A program made the position numbers and the translations under genes. From contig NZ_FONG01000034.1 in the NCBI RefSeq assembly GCF_900112845.1, forward strand, positions 1 to 60,092: a stretch of DNA of 60,092 bases. Reading direction: 5' to 3'. Of the stretch, positions 1 through 7,188 are shown in pieces; position 1 is the first letter of the stretch; every line of letters starts with the position of its first letter. This DNA is from Actinacidiphila alni. Its GTDB lineage: Bacteria; Actinomycetota; Actinomycetes; Streptomycetales; Streptomycetaceae. The notes beneath the pieces are model-generated. The model worked only from the letters and a program-made list of their open reading frames with translations. It had not been told where the DNA came from and did not search any database.

Positions 1-352
1 GGGCGGTCAGCTCCGCCTCGCCGCCCCAGTAGCGGGCCGGGCCGCGGGCGGGGGCCGCCACCATGCCGGGCCTGATCACCTCCAGCCGGGGCATCACCTC
101 CGTCTCCAGCCGCCGCACCACCGGTTCGAACTCCCGGGTCTCGGCCGCCGGATCACGTTCGACGACCCGCAGCCAGGGGCAGCGGGACCGCGCCTGCCGC
201 ACCCGCATCCCGCGCCGTACCCCGGCCGCCCTGGCCGCGGCGGAACACGCCACCACCCGCCCGTCCCCGGACAGCACCGCCACCGGCTCCCCCGCCGGCA
301 GCCCGGAGGTGATCACCGGCCAGTCCGGTATCCACGACACCAGTACCCGCAC
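1..352 (-). CDS. imuB: ImuB-like Y-family DNA polymerase homologue, N-terminal part (cut by window edge)
   Basis: Partial gene entering the window at base 1. The frame opens at GTG 352, seven bases after the imuA' stop, and runs without a stop to the edge. It reads VRVLVSWIPDWPVI, then a helical stretch with GVRRGMRVRQARSRCPWL and a segment EFEPVVRRLETEVMP typical of the Y-family palm/finger start. Catalytic Y-family enzymes open with a DMDxFFA-type metal-binding motif; here that position reads SWIPDWPV, so the first catalytic Asp is missing. This is the known hallmark of ImuB, a non-catalytic adaptor that links DnaE2 and the sliding clamp in SOS mutagenesis. It is translated with imuA', and the LexA box ahead of imuA' would govern both. 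The C-terminal part and any clamp-binding motif lie outside the window. Confidence 0.8.
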   Translation of the reverse strand, partial: MRVLVSWIPDWPVITSGLPAGEPVAVLSGDGRVVACSAAARAAGVRRGMRVRQARSRCPWLRVVERDPAAETREFEPVVRRLETEVMPRLEVIRPGMVAAPARGPARYWGGEAELTA

Positions 353-358
353 GCCGAC

Positions 359-1033
359 TCACCCCGCCACGCGCAGGACCCGGTCCCGCCGCACCAGCTC
401 GCCGGGCAGCTCGTCCTCCGACTCCGGGGGCATCACTGCCCCGGTGGGGCCGGGCAGCCACAACTGCGTCCGGCGCGGGGCACCGCCCGCAACGCCACGC
501 CCGGACGCCTCCACCGTCACCAGGCGATGGCGCAGCACACCGTGCCCGCGGTCGAGCCCGTACCACCGCGCCTCGGCCACCCGAAGCCGCAGGTCGGCGC
601 CCTCCCAGGGGCCGGCCACCAGCAGTACCGCCCCCTGGGCCCGCACCTGCCCCGCCACCCGGCGGGTGACCCGGCCGGGCACCGTCCCGTACGCGCCGAG
701 CAGGATCACCGGTACCGCCGACATCAGCAGCGACAGCACCTGCGGCCAGCGCCCGCCGGGTGTGTCCACCCACAGTCCCGCCCCCGCGTCCAGACCGGCG
801 TCCCGCGCGGCCGGTACCCCCAGGGACGGCAGCCCCACGGCCGCCCATCCGGCCCCCGGGCGCCGCCGTACGGCCTCGGCGGCCAGGGCGAGCAGCAGCC
901 CGTTGTCCCCGCCGACGGTGGTCACCGTGCCCGCCCGCAACCGTCCGCCGGGCAGCAGAGAATCCCACAAACCCCCAGGTCCGGCGGCTCCACCGCGCCC
1001 TGCCCGATCGTCCGCCGCCAGCACTGCACCCAT
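359..1033 (-). CDS. ImuA'-like RecA-fold protein of the SOS mutasome
   Basis: A 224-residue protein starting MGAVLAADDRAGRGG. It has the layout of actinobacterial ImuA' (degenerate RecA-like): a beta-strand/loop at residues 34-50 reading GTVTTVGGDNGLLLAL in the P-loop position but without GxxGxGKT, then a central ALxVDTPGGRWPQVLSLLMSA region where RecA would carry Walker B. It ends LVRRDRVLRVAG immediately before imuB in the same frame. ImuA' is known to cooperate with ImuB and DnaE2 in damage-induced mutagenesis; no nucleotide binding is expected here. ATG 1033 was chosen because upstream in-frame sequence has no homologous look and a LexA-type box ends 11 bases before it. dnaE2 is not in the window. 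Confidence 0.72.
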   Translation of the reverse strand: MGAVLAADDRAGRGGAAGPGGLWDSLLPGGRLRAGTVTTVGGDNGLLLALAAEAVRRRPGAGWAAVGLPSLGVPAARDAGLDAGAGLWVDTPGGRWPQVLSLLMSAVPVILLGAYGTVPGRVTRRVAGQVRAQGAVLLVAGPWEGADLRLRVAEARWYGLDRGHGVLRHRLVTVEASGRGVAGGAPRRTQLWLPGPTGAVMPPESEDELPGELVRRDRVLRVAG

Positions 1034-1044
1034 GCCCCCGACAT

Positions 1045-1060
1045 TCGCACAATCGTTCGA
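1045..1060. promoter_or_regulatory. LexA (SOS) box
   Basis: TCGCACAATCGTTCGA differs at one position from the actinobacterial LexA consensus TCGAACnnnnGTTCGA. It sits 11 bases upstream of the imuA' ATG and 72 bases from the divergent 2H phosphoesterase start, so it could repress either or both genes. The site is seen directly; the regulation is inferred from known SOS control of imuA'-imuB in mycobacteria. Confidence 0.75.
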
Positions 1061-1132
1061 GCGCGGCAAGTTGTCGCGCCGTCGCCGCGAGCCGGAGTGT
1101 TCGATGGCGGCGGGCACACCGGGCGGGGGACG

Positions 1133-1744
1133 ATGCGGGGCATGGGTGAGCCGCACGCGGAAGCGAAAACAACAACGGGAACAGACACGGGGGCGGAGAA
1201 AGAAACAGGGCCGGGCGGGCGGCGGCGCCCGGCCGGGACCACCGCTCTGGTGGCGGTGGTCCCGGAGGCGGAAACCGTGGTGGGCGAGGTCAGGAAACGG
1301 TACGACCCGGTCGCGGCGGAGGGGGTGCCGCCGCATCTCACCGTGCTGTATCCGTTCCTGCCCGCCGGACGGATCGACGCGCGGACACGGGCGGAGCTGG
1401 CGGGGATCTTCACGGGGCACGCCCCGTTCGAGGTGCGTTTCCCCCGCTTCGGCCGCTTCCCCGGCCTGCTGTGGCTGGCGCCGGAGCCGGACGGACCGGT
1501 ACGGGCGCTGACCTCGGCCGTGGTGGCGCGCTGGCCCGAGGCCCCGCCGTACGGAGGCGCCTTCGGCGATCCCGCGCCCCATCTGACCGTCGCGCAGGGC
1601 CAGTCGGACGCGGTGTGCGCCGCGGTGGAGGAGGAGTGCGCCGGGGCGCTGCCGGGGCTGCGGACCCGGGTCGCGGAGGTCCGACTGGTGGTCTTCGACG
1701 GGACGCGGTGGGCGGAGGACACCGTCTTCCCGCTCGGCGGATGA
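1133..1744 (+). CDS. 2H phosphoesterase / 2'-5' RNA ligase family protein
   Basis: A 203-residue protein with the two HxTx motifs that define the 2H phosphoesterase fold: HLTV at residues 68-71 (PPHLTVLYPF) and HLTV at 150-153 (APHLTVAQG). The family includes RNA 2'-5' ligases (LigT/ThpR) and cyclic phosphodiesterases acting on 2',3'-cyclic or 2',5' phosphates; the exact substrate cannot be read from sequence. The first 35 residues are a Thr/Gly-rich tail unlike the family core. Start choice: ATG 1133 follows GGGCGGGGGAC; ATG 1142 is equally possible. It diverges from imuA' across a 99-base gap holding the LexA box, so damage induction is possible but unproven. Confidence 0.85.
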   Translation: MRGMGEPHAEAKTTTGTDTGAEKETGPGGRRRPAGTTALVAVVPEAETVVGEVRKRYDPVAAEGVPPHLTVLYPFLPAGRIDARTRAELAGIFTGHAPFEVRFPRFGRFPGLLWLAPEPDGPVRALTSAVVARWPEAPPYGGAFGDPAPHLTVAQGQSDAVCAAVEEECAGALPGLRTRVAEVRLVVFDGTRWAEDTVFPLGG

Positions 1745-1810
1745 CCCGCACGGCCACCCCACGCGGAATCGGCGCCGCGACGACAGCGTTCCCCCCTCAC
1801 CGAGCAGGGC

Positions 1811-1862
1811 CCGGAACACCACCGACCGAACCACCACCGACCGGAACCACCACCGACCGGAA
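1811..1862. repeat. Short tandem repeat, about 15 bp x 3.3
   Basis: Three consecutive copies of a unit close to CCGGAACCACCACCGA run up to the ribosome binding region of the next gene. Copies vary from 15 to 16 bases. No function visible; it may only be slippage-prone spacer DNA. Confidence 0.7.
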
Positions 1863-1872
1863 GTGAGCAACG

Positions 1873-2337
1873 ATGAGCCAGGAATCAGCCGCCCACCCGC
1901 TGTTCGACCTTCTCCGGCGGCAGCGCAACGGCGTGCTCGTCACGCTGAAGCGGGACGGACGCCCGCAGTTGTCCAATGTGTCGTTCCACTACGACGACCC
2001 GACCCGGACGATCCGGATCTCGGCGACCGACGACCGCGCCAAGACCCGCAATCTGCGCCGCGACCCCCGGGCCAGCTTCTACGTCTCCACGCCCGACCTC
2101 GGCGCGTATCTGGTCGCCGAGGGCGACGCCGGGCTGACCCCGGTGGCCGCTGATCCGCACGACGACACCGTGGAGGAGCTGATCGCGCTGTACCGCGCGA
2201 TCCAGGGCGAGCACCCCGACTGGGACGAGTACCGCGCCGCGATGGTCGCCGACCGCCGGCTGGTGATCTCGCTGCGCGCCGACCGGGCGTACGGCTGGGG
2301 CCGCGAACAGGGCGCCACCAGCGGCCCGTTGGACTGA
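1873..2337 (+). CDS. PPOX-class F420-dependent flavin/deazaflavin oxidoreductase
   Basis: A 154-residue split-barrel protein. It opens with HPLFDLLRRQRNGVLVTLKRDGRPQLSNVSF, a typical beta-barrel entry of the pyridoxamine-5'-phosphate-oxidase-like superfamily. It continues with TRTIRISATDDRAKTRNLRRDP, a cofactor phosphate-binding pattern, and DEYRAAMVADRRLVISLRADRAYGW near the end. Length and pattern fit the actinobacterial F420-binding FDOR-B group, which reduces small substrates with F420H2; substrate unknown. Start ATG 1873 is favoured by conserved family starts. It stands alone between the 2H phosphoesterase and a convergent WYL regulator. Confidence 0.82.
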   Translation: MSQESAAHPLFDLLRRQRNGVLVTLKRDGRPQLSNVSFHYDDPTRTIRISATDDRAKTRNLRRDPRASFYVSTPDLGAYLVAEGDAGLTPVAADPHDDTVEELIALYRAIQGEHPDWDEYRAAMVADRRLVISLRADRAYGWGREQGATSGPLD

Positions 2338-2386
2338 CCCGCACCGCGCGGCGCGTACCGCCCGTGGCGCGCCCGTACGCCACCGC

Positions 2387-3367
2387 CTACCCCGGCGAGC
2401 GTGACGTCGTGCCGCGCGGGGGGTCCGCCGCGCGGGACAGCCGCCGGGCCACCACCCGCAGGTGGTCGGCCAGTTCGGGCGGTTCCCGCACCTCGAAGTC
2501 CACGCCGAGCATGCCGACGAACATCGCCAGCGCGTCCAACGACTCGAAGCCGGTGGTCAGTTCGCAGGTGTCCGCGTCGAGCGGGACGACGGTGCCGAAA
2601 CCCGCCCAGGTCTGCTGGACGGTGCCGACGGGCGCGTGCAGCACGATCCGCGCCTGGAAGCGGTACGCGCGCGAGGTGACGCCCTTGGCGACGTACTCGG
2701 CGGCGTCCTCGGGCAGTTCACGGGGTGTGAAGCGCGGCCCCGTGGGCGTCTTGGGCTCGATCCGGTCGACCCGGAAGGTCCGCCAGTCGGCGCGGTCGAC
2801 GTCGTAGGCGAGCAGGTACCAGCGCCGTCCGTGGTGCACCAGCCGGTACGGCTCGACCGCCCGGCGGCTGGCCGCGCCGCTGTGGTCGCGGTAGTCGAAG
2901 CGCAGCCGCTCGCGGTCCCGGCAGGCGGCACCGATCACGGTCAGCACCTCCTGACCGACCGTCGGGCCCGCGCCGCGCGGCCGTACGGTGATCGCCTGCA
3001 TCGCCTGGACGCGGTGCCGCAGCCGGGACGGCAGCACCTGTTCCAGCTTGGCCAGCGCCCGTACCGAGGTCTCCTCGATGCCCTCGACGCTGCCGCCCGC
3101 CCCGGTGCGCAGGCAGAGCGCGACGGCCACAGCCTCCTCGTCGTCGAGCAGCAGCGGCGGCAGCGCGGCGCCCGCGCCGAGCCGGTAGCCGCCCGCGGTG
3201 CCGGGCGCCGCGTGCACGGGGTAGCCGAGCGCCCGCAGCCGCTCGACGTCGCGGCGGACGGTGCGCGGGGTGACGTTCAGCCGCTCGGCGAGGTCGGGCC
3301 CGGTCCAGTCGCGGCGCGACTGGAGCAGCGAGAGGAGGCGCAGCAGCCGCGCCGACGTTTCCAGCAT
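2387..3367 (-). CDS. WYL-domain transcriptional regulator with N-terminal HTH (YafY/PafC-like)
   Basis: A 326-residue regulator. Residues 1-60 form a winged helix (SARLLRLLSLLQSRRDWTGPDLAERLNVTPRTVRRDVERLRALGYPV), the HTH_11 type. The WYL core is visible around residues 150-200 as RLRFDYRDHSG, EPYRLVHHGRRWYLLAYD and DWRTFRVDRIE. A WCX-type C-terminal extension follows (ARIVLHAPVGTV, GFESLDALAMFVGMLGVDFEV). WYL domains sense ligands, often nucleotides or single-stranded DNA, and many regulate DNA-damage or defence genes. It converges with the F420/PPOX gene and lies downstream of the protease terminator; its target is not evident. Confidence 0.88.
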   Translation of the reverse strand: MLETSARLLRLLSLLQSRRDWTGPDLAERLNVTPRTVRRDVERLRALGYPVHAAPGTAGGYRLGAGAALPPLLLDDEEAVAVALCLRTGAGGSVEGIEETSVRALAKLEQVLPSRLRHRVQAMQAITVRPRGAGPTVGQEVLTVIGAACRDRERLRFDYRDHSGAASRRAVEPYRLVHHGRRWYLLAYDVDRADWRTFRVDRIEPKTPTGPRFTPRELPEDAAEYVAKGVTSRAYRFQARIVLHAPVGTVQQTWAGFGTVVPLDADTCELTTGFESLDALAMFVGMLGVDFEVREPPELADHLRVVARRLSRAADPPRGTTSRSPG

Positions 3368-3386
3368 GCCGTCCAGTCTGTACGAA

Positions 3387-3425
3387 CCGGCGCCCCCACC
3401 GCGCAGGGTGCGGTGGGGGCGCCGG
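3387..3425 (-). terminator. Perfect 16-bp hairpin downstream of the S1 protease
   Basis: Arms 3387-3402 (CCGGCGCCCCCACCGC) and 3410-3425 are exact inverse complements with a 7-base loop. It lies 61 bases past the protease stop and 20 bases before the WYL regulator start. There is no T-run, which is usual for Streptomyces terminators. It probably separates the two minus-strand transcripts. Confidence 0.65.
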
Positions 3426-3451
3426 CCACGGAGGAACTTCGAAGGATCCCG

Positions 3452-3488
3452 AGGGGGATCAGAAGACGGGATCAGAGGACGGGGATCA
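3452..3488. repeat. Triplicated 13-14 bp motif over the protease stop codon
   Basis: The motif (G)GGATCAGnnGAC occurs three times in a row (GGGATCAGAAGAC, GGGATCAGAGGAC, GGGGATCAGTAGAC). The last copy contains the protease stop. Two further TGA triplets therefore follow it, in various frames. Looks like local slippage duplication. Confidence 0.7.
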
Positions 3489-4511
3489 GTAGACGCTGAC
3501 GCCGTACGCGCTGAGCGCCTCGGTCACCGGCTGGAAGTAGGTCGTCCCGCCGGAGGAGCAGTTGCCGCTGCCGCCGGAGGTCAGGCCGATGGCCTTGGTG
3601 CCGTCGTAGAGGGAGCCGCCGCTGTCGCCGGGCTCGGCGCAGACGTTGGTCTTGATCAGACCGGAGACGATGCCGTCGGCGCCGTAGTTCACGGTGGCGT
3701 TGAGCGCCTGGACGGTGCCGCTGTGGATGCCGGTGGTGGAGCCGCGCCGCTTGACGGACTCGCCCACGTAGGCGTTGGCGGCGCTGGTGATGTCCTGGCT
3801 GCCGACGGTGCCGTCGTGGGCGACGGAGGAGTCGTAGCGGACGATGCCGTAGTCGTTGCCCGGGAAGCTGGTCCCGGTCGTCGGGCCGATGTAGGTGCCG
3901 GAGCCGGTGTAGTAGGCGGGCTTGCCCTCGGTGCAGTGACCGGCGGTCAGGAAGTAGTAGGTGCTGCCGCTGCGGACGTTGAAGCCGACCGAGCAGCGCC
4001 ACTGGGTGGTCTGTACGGTGTCGCCGCCGGACAGCAGCGGGCTGAACGTGCCCGCGACCCGGGTGATGTGCACGGCGTCGCCGTACCCGGCCGTGGACTT
4101 CTTGAGCTGCGCGAGCTGGGCGGCGGTGACCCGGCTGTCGACGTTGATCTCCAGGGTGTTGCTGCGCGGGTCGACGGACCAGGCGCTGCCCGCGACGTCG
4201 GCGGCCTTGGTGGCGTCGCCCGCCTTGGCGAGCTGGGCGGCGCTGTGCGTGACCAGGCGGGGGGTGGCGCCGGCCGCGCGGACGGAGTCGGCCGCGGCCT
4301 GGGTGGTGACGTTGACGACGGTGGTCCTGCTCGCCGTGTCGTAGTAGGTGCCCGCGGTGCTGTCGGCGCCCAGGTGGGCGACGAGGGTGGCGGCCTTCTC
4401 GGGGGTGGCCTTGGCCGCGGGGGCCGCGCTCGCCGCGGGGAGCGCGATGGCGGTGGCGGCTATCAGGCCGGAGGTGACGGCCAGCAGCTGTATGCGCCGA
4501 TTGGTCTTCAC
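3486..4511 (-). CDS. Secreted S1-family serine protease (streptogrisin / alpha-lytic protease type)
   Basis: A 341-residue preproprotein. Residues 1-30 are a Sec-type signal (KTNRR then a hydrophobic core ending LPAASAAPA). Residues 31 to about 165 are an alpha-lytic-type propeptide, and the mature chymotrypsin fold follows. Catalytic residues are H192 (LTAGHC), D220 (FPGNDYGIVRYD) and S297 (EPGDSGGSLYD), with Cys pairs C173/C193 and C291/C317 in the usual places. Members are chaperoned by their propeptide and secreted to degrade protein. GTG 4511 is preceded by AGGAGG eight bases away. It is monocistronic, between the perfect hairpin and a 358-base upstream region. Confidence 0.93.
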   Translation of the reverse strand: MKTNRRIQLLAVTSGLIAATAIALPAASAAPAAKATPEKAATLVAHLGADSTAGTYYDTASRTTVVNVTTQAAADSVRAAGATPRLVTHSAAQLAKAGDATKAADVAGSAWSVDPRSNTLEINVDSRVTAAQLAQLKKSTAGYGDAVHITRVAGTFSPLLSGGDTVQTTQWRCSVGFNVRSGSTYYFLTAGHCTEGKPAYYTGSGTYIGPTTGTSFPGNDYGIVRYDSSVAHDGTVGSQDITSAANAYVGESVKRRGSTTGIHSGTVQALNATVNYGADGIVSGLIKTNVCAEPGDSGGSLYDGTKAIGLTSGGSGNCSSGGTTYFQPVTEALSAYGVSVY

Positions 4512-4869
4512 TCGGATCCTCCTGTGGGGGTGGAGGGGGCGGGGGGATTTGTCGATGTACCGTCAGGCGCGCACCGATAGTCGAACGCCTCATGTGCCTG
4601 ACAAGTACCCATGGGAGTATTCAGACCCCACAGGCAACACACAAGGGCGCGTTTCGGCCGGGCGATCCCGCCGCGCGTCCACCCATGGCCCACCCAAGAT
4701 CTTCCCAAGCTCTGTTCAAGGAAGGCGTGTTGGCCGCTCAGGAGCCGTGCGCACCCCCGATTTCCCCGCGTCCCACCGCGACACGGCGGTGCCCCGGCGG
4801 CCGGAAAACCGCCGGGGCAACCGGATGTGACGCCGTCTCAGTCCGTGGGACTCATCCGGTGAGAACGAG
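4512..4869. other. Gene-free stretch upstream of the protease
   Basis: No credible coding frame seen. On the minus strand a weak promoter candidate can be drawn for the protease: TTGTCA (complement of 4599-4604) and CTATCG (complement of 4574-4579) with a long 19-base spacer. A 6-bp inverted repeat TGCCTG/CAGGCA flanks 4595-4641. The rest is unremarkable. Confidence 0.35.
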
Positions 4870-5646
4870 TCACGCGGTGAGAACGGCCCGCTCCCCCGCT
4901 TCGAGCGCGAACGGCAGTGTGTTGCCGGGCGGCGGGAACGGGCAGATGAAGGCGTCCGCGAAGGCGCACGGCGGCAGCGTCGTACGGTTCAGGTCCAGGG
5001 TCAGCGAACCGTCGGCGGCCGGCGCCGGCGCGTACAGGAAACGGAAGCGGAAGGACGCGGCCCCGCTGGTCGCGTCCGCGACGACGGCCCACAGCCGACC
5101 GCTGTCCTCGACTGTGACGGAGAGGGTGTGCTCGGTGCCGTCGACGGTGAAGGCGAGTTCGCCGCCGAGGCCGAGGCCGCGCTCCTTGCCGTCCGCGTTC
5201 GGCACCCGGACGGTACGGACGCCTCCCTCGGCGTCGAAGGGGCGGAAGACGGCGGGCACCACCCAGCGCTCGTCGGGCTCGAAGGCCGCGATGCCCGCGA
5301 AGGCGCGGCGGGCGGGCGACTCGGGGTCCCAGACCCGGACGGCGAGCAGGCCCTCGCGGACGATCGCCAGCAGTTTGCGGCCGTCGGGCAGGATCAGCGG
5401 CTCGCCCTCGGCCTCCAGGGTGGTGGCCACGCCGTCCACCTCGTGCACCACGGCCCCGTCGCGCTGCCGCCAGCGGCCGGGCAGCCCGGGGATCGTCCCG
5501 CCCTCGCCGCCCTCCCCGGCACCGTCGAGATCGTCGAGCCAGTACGTCCCGATCAGGGCCAGCGGGCCGTACGGCGCCGAGACGGTCTCCACCCGTCGCT
5601 CGTGCCACCGCTTCCAGGCAAGAACCGTTTCTGCTTCTGCGCTCAT
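4870..5646 (-). CDS. DUF1684 domain protein
   Basis: A 258-residue cytosolic protein with the full DUF1684 signature: AWKRWHERRVETVSAPYGPL near the N-terminus, WDPESPARRAF in the middle, GLGLGGELAFTVDG, and the diagnostic end SLTLDLNRTTLPPCAFADAF followed by CPFPPPGNTLPFALEAGE. The biochemical role of DUF1684 is not established. Start ATG 5646 has GGAAGG ten bases upstream and matches the usual N-terminus of the family. A GTG at 5691 in the same frame overlaps the stop of the preceding short ORF as GTGA and is the main alternative. It probably shares a transcript with the LLM monooxygenase upstream. Confidence 0.85.
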   Translation of the reverse strand: MSAEAETVLAWKRWHERRVETVSAPYGPLALIGTYWLDDLDGAGEGGEGGTIPGLPGRWRQRDGAVVHEVDGVATTLEAEGEPLILPDGRKLLAIVREGLLAVRVWDPESPARRAFAGIAAFEPDERWVVPAVFRPFDAEGGVRTVRVPNADGKERGLGLGGELAFTVDGTEHTLSVTVEDSGRLWAVVADATSGAASFRFRFLYAPAPAADGSLTLDLNRTTLPPCAFADAFICPFPPPGNTLPFALEAGERAVLTA

Positions 5647-5687
5647 GACGACCAAGCCTTCCATACGGGCCGCGCGGGCTGACGCGC

Positions 5688-5828
5688 TCACGCGGCGGTG
5701 ACGTGCGGGTTCTCGGGTACGTGGGGGTTCTCGGGTACGAGCAGCAGGTTCCCGGACACGGACACGGGCACGGGCACGGGCAGGGCTCCCGGGTACGGCG
5801 GGGCGGCGTTCACCACGGTCCGGATCAC
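5688..5828 (-). CDS. Short ORF between LLM monooxygenase and DUF1684 (46 residues, tentative)
   Basis: GTG 5828 overlaps the LLM stop as GTGA, and its own TGA (5690-5688) overlaps an in-frame GTG of the DUF1684 reading frame, again as GTGA. The peptide begins VIRTVVNAAPPYPGALPVPV and ends with a duplicated VPENPH (from an 18-bp direct repeat at about 5703-5738). It includes a run of PV/SV dipeptides from a hexamer DNA repeat. No family recognised and no clear ribosome site. It may be a coupling peptide or only a non-coding repeat-rich spacer; the double overlap is the only argument for it. Confidence 0.3.
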   Translation of the reverse strand: MIRTVVNAAPPYPGALPVPVPVSVSGNLLLVPENPHVPENPHVTAA

Positions 5829-6910
5829 GGCCTCGGCGGCGGGCGGTGCAGCCCGAGGTGCTCGCGCAGGGTCGCGCCCGGGTGGAAGGAACGGAACAGA
5901 CCGCGGTGCTGGAGCAGCGCGGCGGTGCCGTTGACGAAGCGCTCCAGGTCGCGGCGCGGCTCCACCGGCCGGATGCGGAAGCCGTCGACCGCGCCCTCCT
6001 GCTGCCACTCGGCGATCAGTTCCGCCAGGTCGACGGGGCCGCCGCCGAACAGCACGCGGCCCGCGCCGTCCGGTGCGAGCGTGATCTCGACGCCGGGTTC
6101 GGGGCCGAGTTCACCTCCGCCGAGATCGACGCAGAGGTCCGCGAGCACCAGCAGCCGGTCCGGATCGCGGCCGGCCCCGGTCGCCAGCGCCCGCAGTTCG
6201 TCGCGGATCAGCCCGGCGCGGCCGGGGTTGGCGGCGCGGACGAAGGCGATGTCGGCGTGCCGGGCGGCGAGTCCGCGCGCGCCGGGTTCCGTCGCGTCCA
6301 CCGCGGTGACCGGCACATTCCGCGGCGCCCCGGGGCCGGCGGCGGCGCCCCACTCGCGCGCGACCGCCACCGCGACGGCCTCCGCCGCCCGCCACCGCGC
6401 CTCGTCCGGGCCGGCCGGGCCGGGTGCCGGCCGCAGCGTCCAGCCCGCCCGGCCGCCGCCTGCCCGGTCGAGCGCGCCGACCGCCGCGGCGATCCGGCGG
6501 GCGTCCGCCGCTCCCCCGGCCCCCGCGGTCCCCGCGGTCACGGTGGGGACGAGCCCGATCCGGCCGGTCGCGGGCACGACGGCGGCGAGGATGTCGAGCG
6601 GCCCCGGCCGCGTACCGGCGCCGCCCGGGCCCGGTCCTTCCGGCGGTCCGCAGTCCGGTCCGCAGTCGTCCACCGTGACGAAGTCCAGCGCGCCGCCCTC
6701 CGCGAGCCGCGCGAGTTCGACGTACGCGGCCGCCTCGTACGGGTCGGGGCCGTCGATCGACGCGGCGAGGTGGAGCGTACGGGTACGGCGCCGGACGGCG
6801 GGTGCGGGCGGCAGGGGTATACCGGCAGCGGGCGGGCCCGAGGACGCGGCAGGGGAGGCAGGCGAAGCCGAAGAGGCGGAGGAGGACGAGGGAGAGAAGG
6901 CAGCGGACAT
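5825..6910 (-). CDS. LLM-class flavin-dependent monooxygenase (NtaA/SnaA/DszA-like)
   Basis: A 361-residue luciferase-like protein. Residues 1-45 are a Ser/Ala/Pro-rich linker. Then comes the barrel start RTLHLAASIDGPDPYEAAAYVELARLAEGGALDFVTVDD, and TGRIGLVPTVTAGTAG, the typical strand after the active-site region. The end VDGFRIRPVEPRRDLERF plus HRGLFRSFHPGATLREHLGL is diagnostic of the FMN/FMNH2-dependent subgroup acting on sulfur compounds, chelators or thioethers. The central substrate-binding segment is shorter than in characterised enzymes (about 440 residues), so activity is uncertain. Start ATG 6910. A palindrome and a divergent cysteine leader peptide lie upstream, suggesting sulfur-linked control. 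Confidence 0.82.
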   Translation of the reverse strand: MSAAFSPSSSSASSASPASPAASSGPPAAGIPLPPAPAVRRRTRTLHLAASIDGPDPYEAAAYVELARLAEGGALDFVTVDDCGPDCGPPEGPGPGGAGTRPGPLDILAAVVPATGRIGLVPTVTAGTAGAGGAADARRIAAAVGALDRAGGGRAGWTLRPAPGPAGPDEARWRAAEAVAVAVAREWGAAAGPGAPRNVPVTAVDATEPGARGLAARHADIAFVRAANPGRAGLIRDELRALATGAGRDPDRLLVLADLCVDLGGGELGPEPGVEITLAPDGAGRVLFGGGPVDLAELIAEWQQEGAVDGFRIRPVEPRRDLERFVNGTAALLQHRGLFRSFHPGATLREHLGLHRPPPRP

Positions 6911-7041
6911 GCGAAGGCTCCGTGGACGCGCGGAAGGGGCACGGGAGTCGTCTTCACACAGGCCGCCGCGTCCCTCAACGCGGCGGCGCCCACCAGGGCT
7001 TGGCACGAGGCTATGCCGACGCCGTCGCCCGCTGTCAAGCA

Positions 7042-7058
7042 TGTCCAGGTGCTGGACA
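7042..7058. promoter_or_regulatory. 17-bp palindrome in the LLM / leader-peptide divergent region
   Basis: TGTCCAGGTGCTGGACA has perfect 7-bp arms and a 3-base centre. It sits 131 bases upstream of the LLM start and 53 bases upstream of the divergent leader peptide, just before that peptide's -35-like TTGACG. It has the size and symmetry of an operator; the regulator is unknown. Confidence 0.45.
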
Positions 7059-7074
7059 GCGCGTCTCAGCGCGG

Positions 7075-7104
7075 TTGACGGATCGGCGGCCCGGCTGCTG
7101 CACT
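7075..7104 (+). promoter_or_regulatory. Candidate promoter of the cysteine leader peptide
   Basis: TTGACG (7075-7080) and TGCACT (7099-7104) are separated by 18 bases. The ATG of the leader peptide begins 7 bases after the -10-like box, as expected for a leaderless transcript, which is the common arrangement for this peptide family. Confidence 0.45.
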
Positions 7105-7110
7105 GTGCGC

Positions 7111-7188
7111 ATGCGTAGCTGTCGGCTCGTCACTCGCGGCCACATCGACTTCGGTCGGGTGTGGTCCGCCTCCTGTCGTCGCGGCTGA
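7111..7188 (+). CDS. Actinobacterial cysteine-type leader peptide (25 residues)
   Basis: The peptide starts MRSCRLVTRGHIDFGRVWSA and ends SCRRG. It matches the pattern of the Streptomyces leader peptides (M-x(4-7)-R-x-HIDL-x-RV-x-SA-x-C) normally found just upstream of sulfur-acquisition operons, where Cys codons near the end allow cysteine-responsive attenuation. Here Cys codons occur at positions 4 and 22. It is transcribed away from the LLM gene, and on its own strand no gene follows until 8961; the intervening DUF5685 gene is antisense. It is therefore an orphan, or a remnant of a lost sulfur operon. No attenuator hairpin was recognised at 7189-7333. Confidence 0.75.
   Translation: MRSCRLVTRGHIDFGRVWSASCRRG

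Noticed and set aside
1034..1870. Long N-terminal extension of the imuA' frame
   Set aside because: The frame stays open only because it is antisense to the 2H phosphoesterase; the LexA box and family length support ATG 1033.
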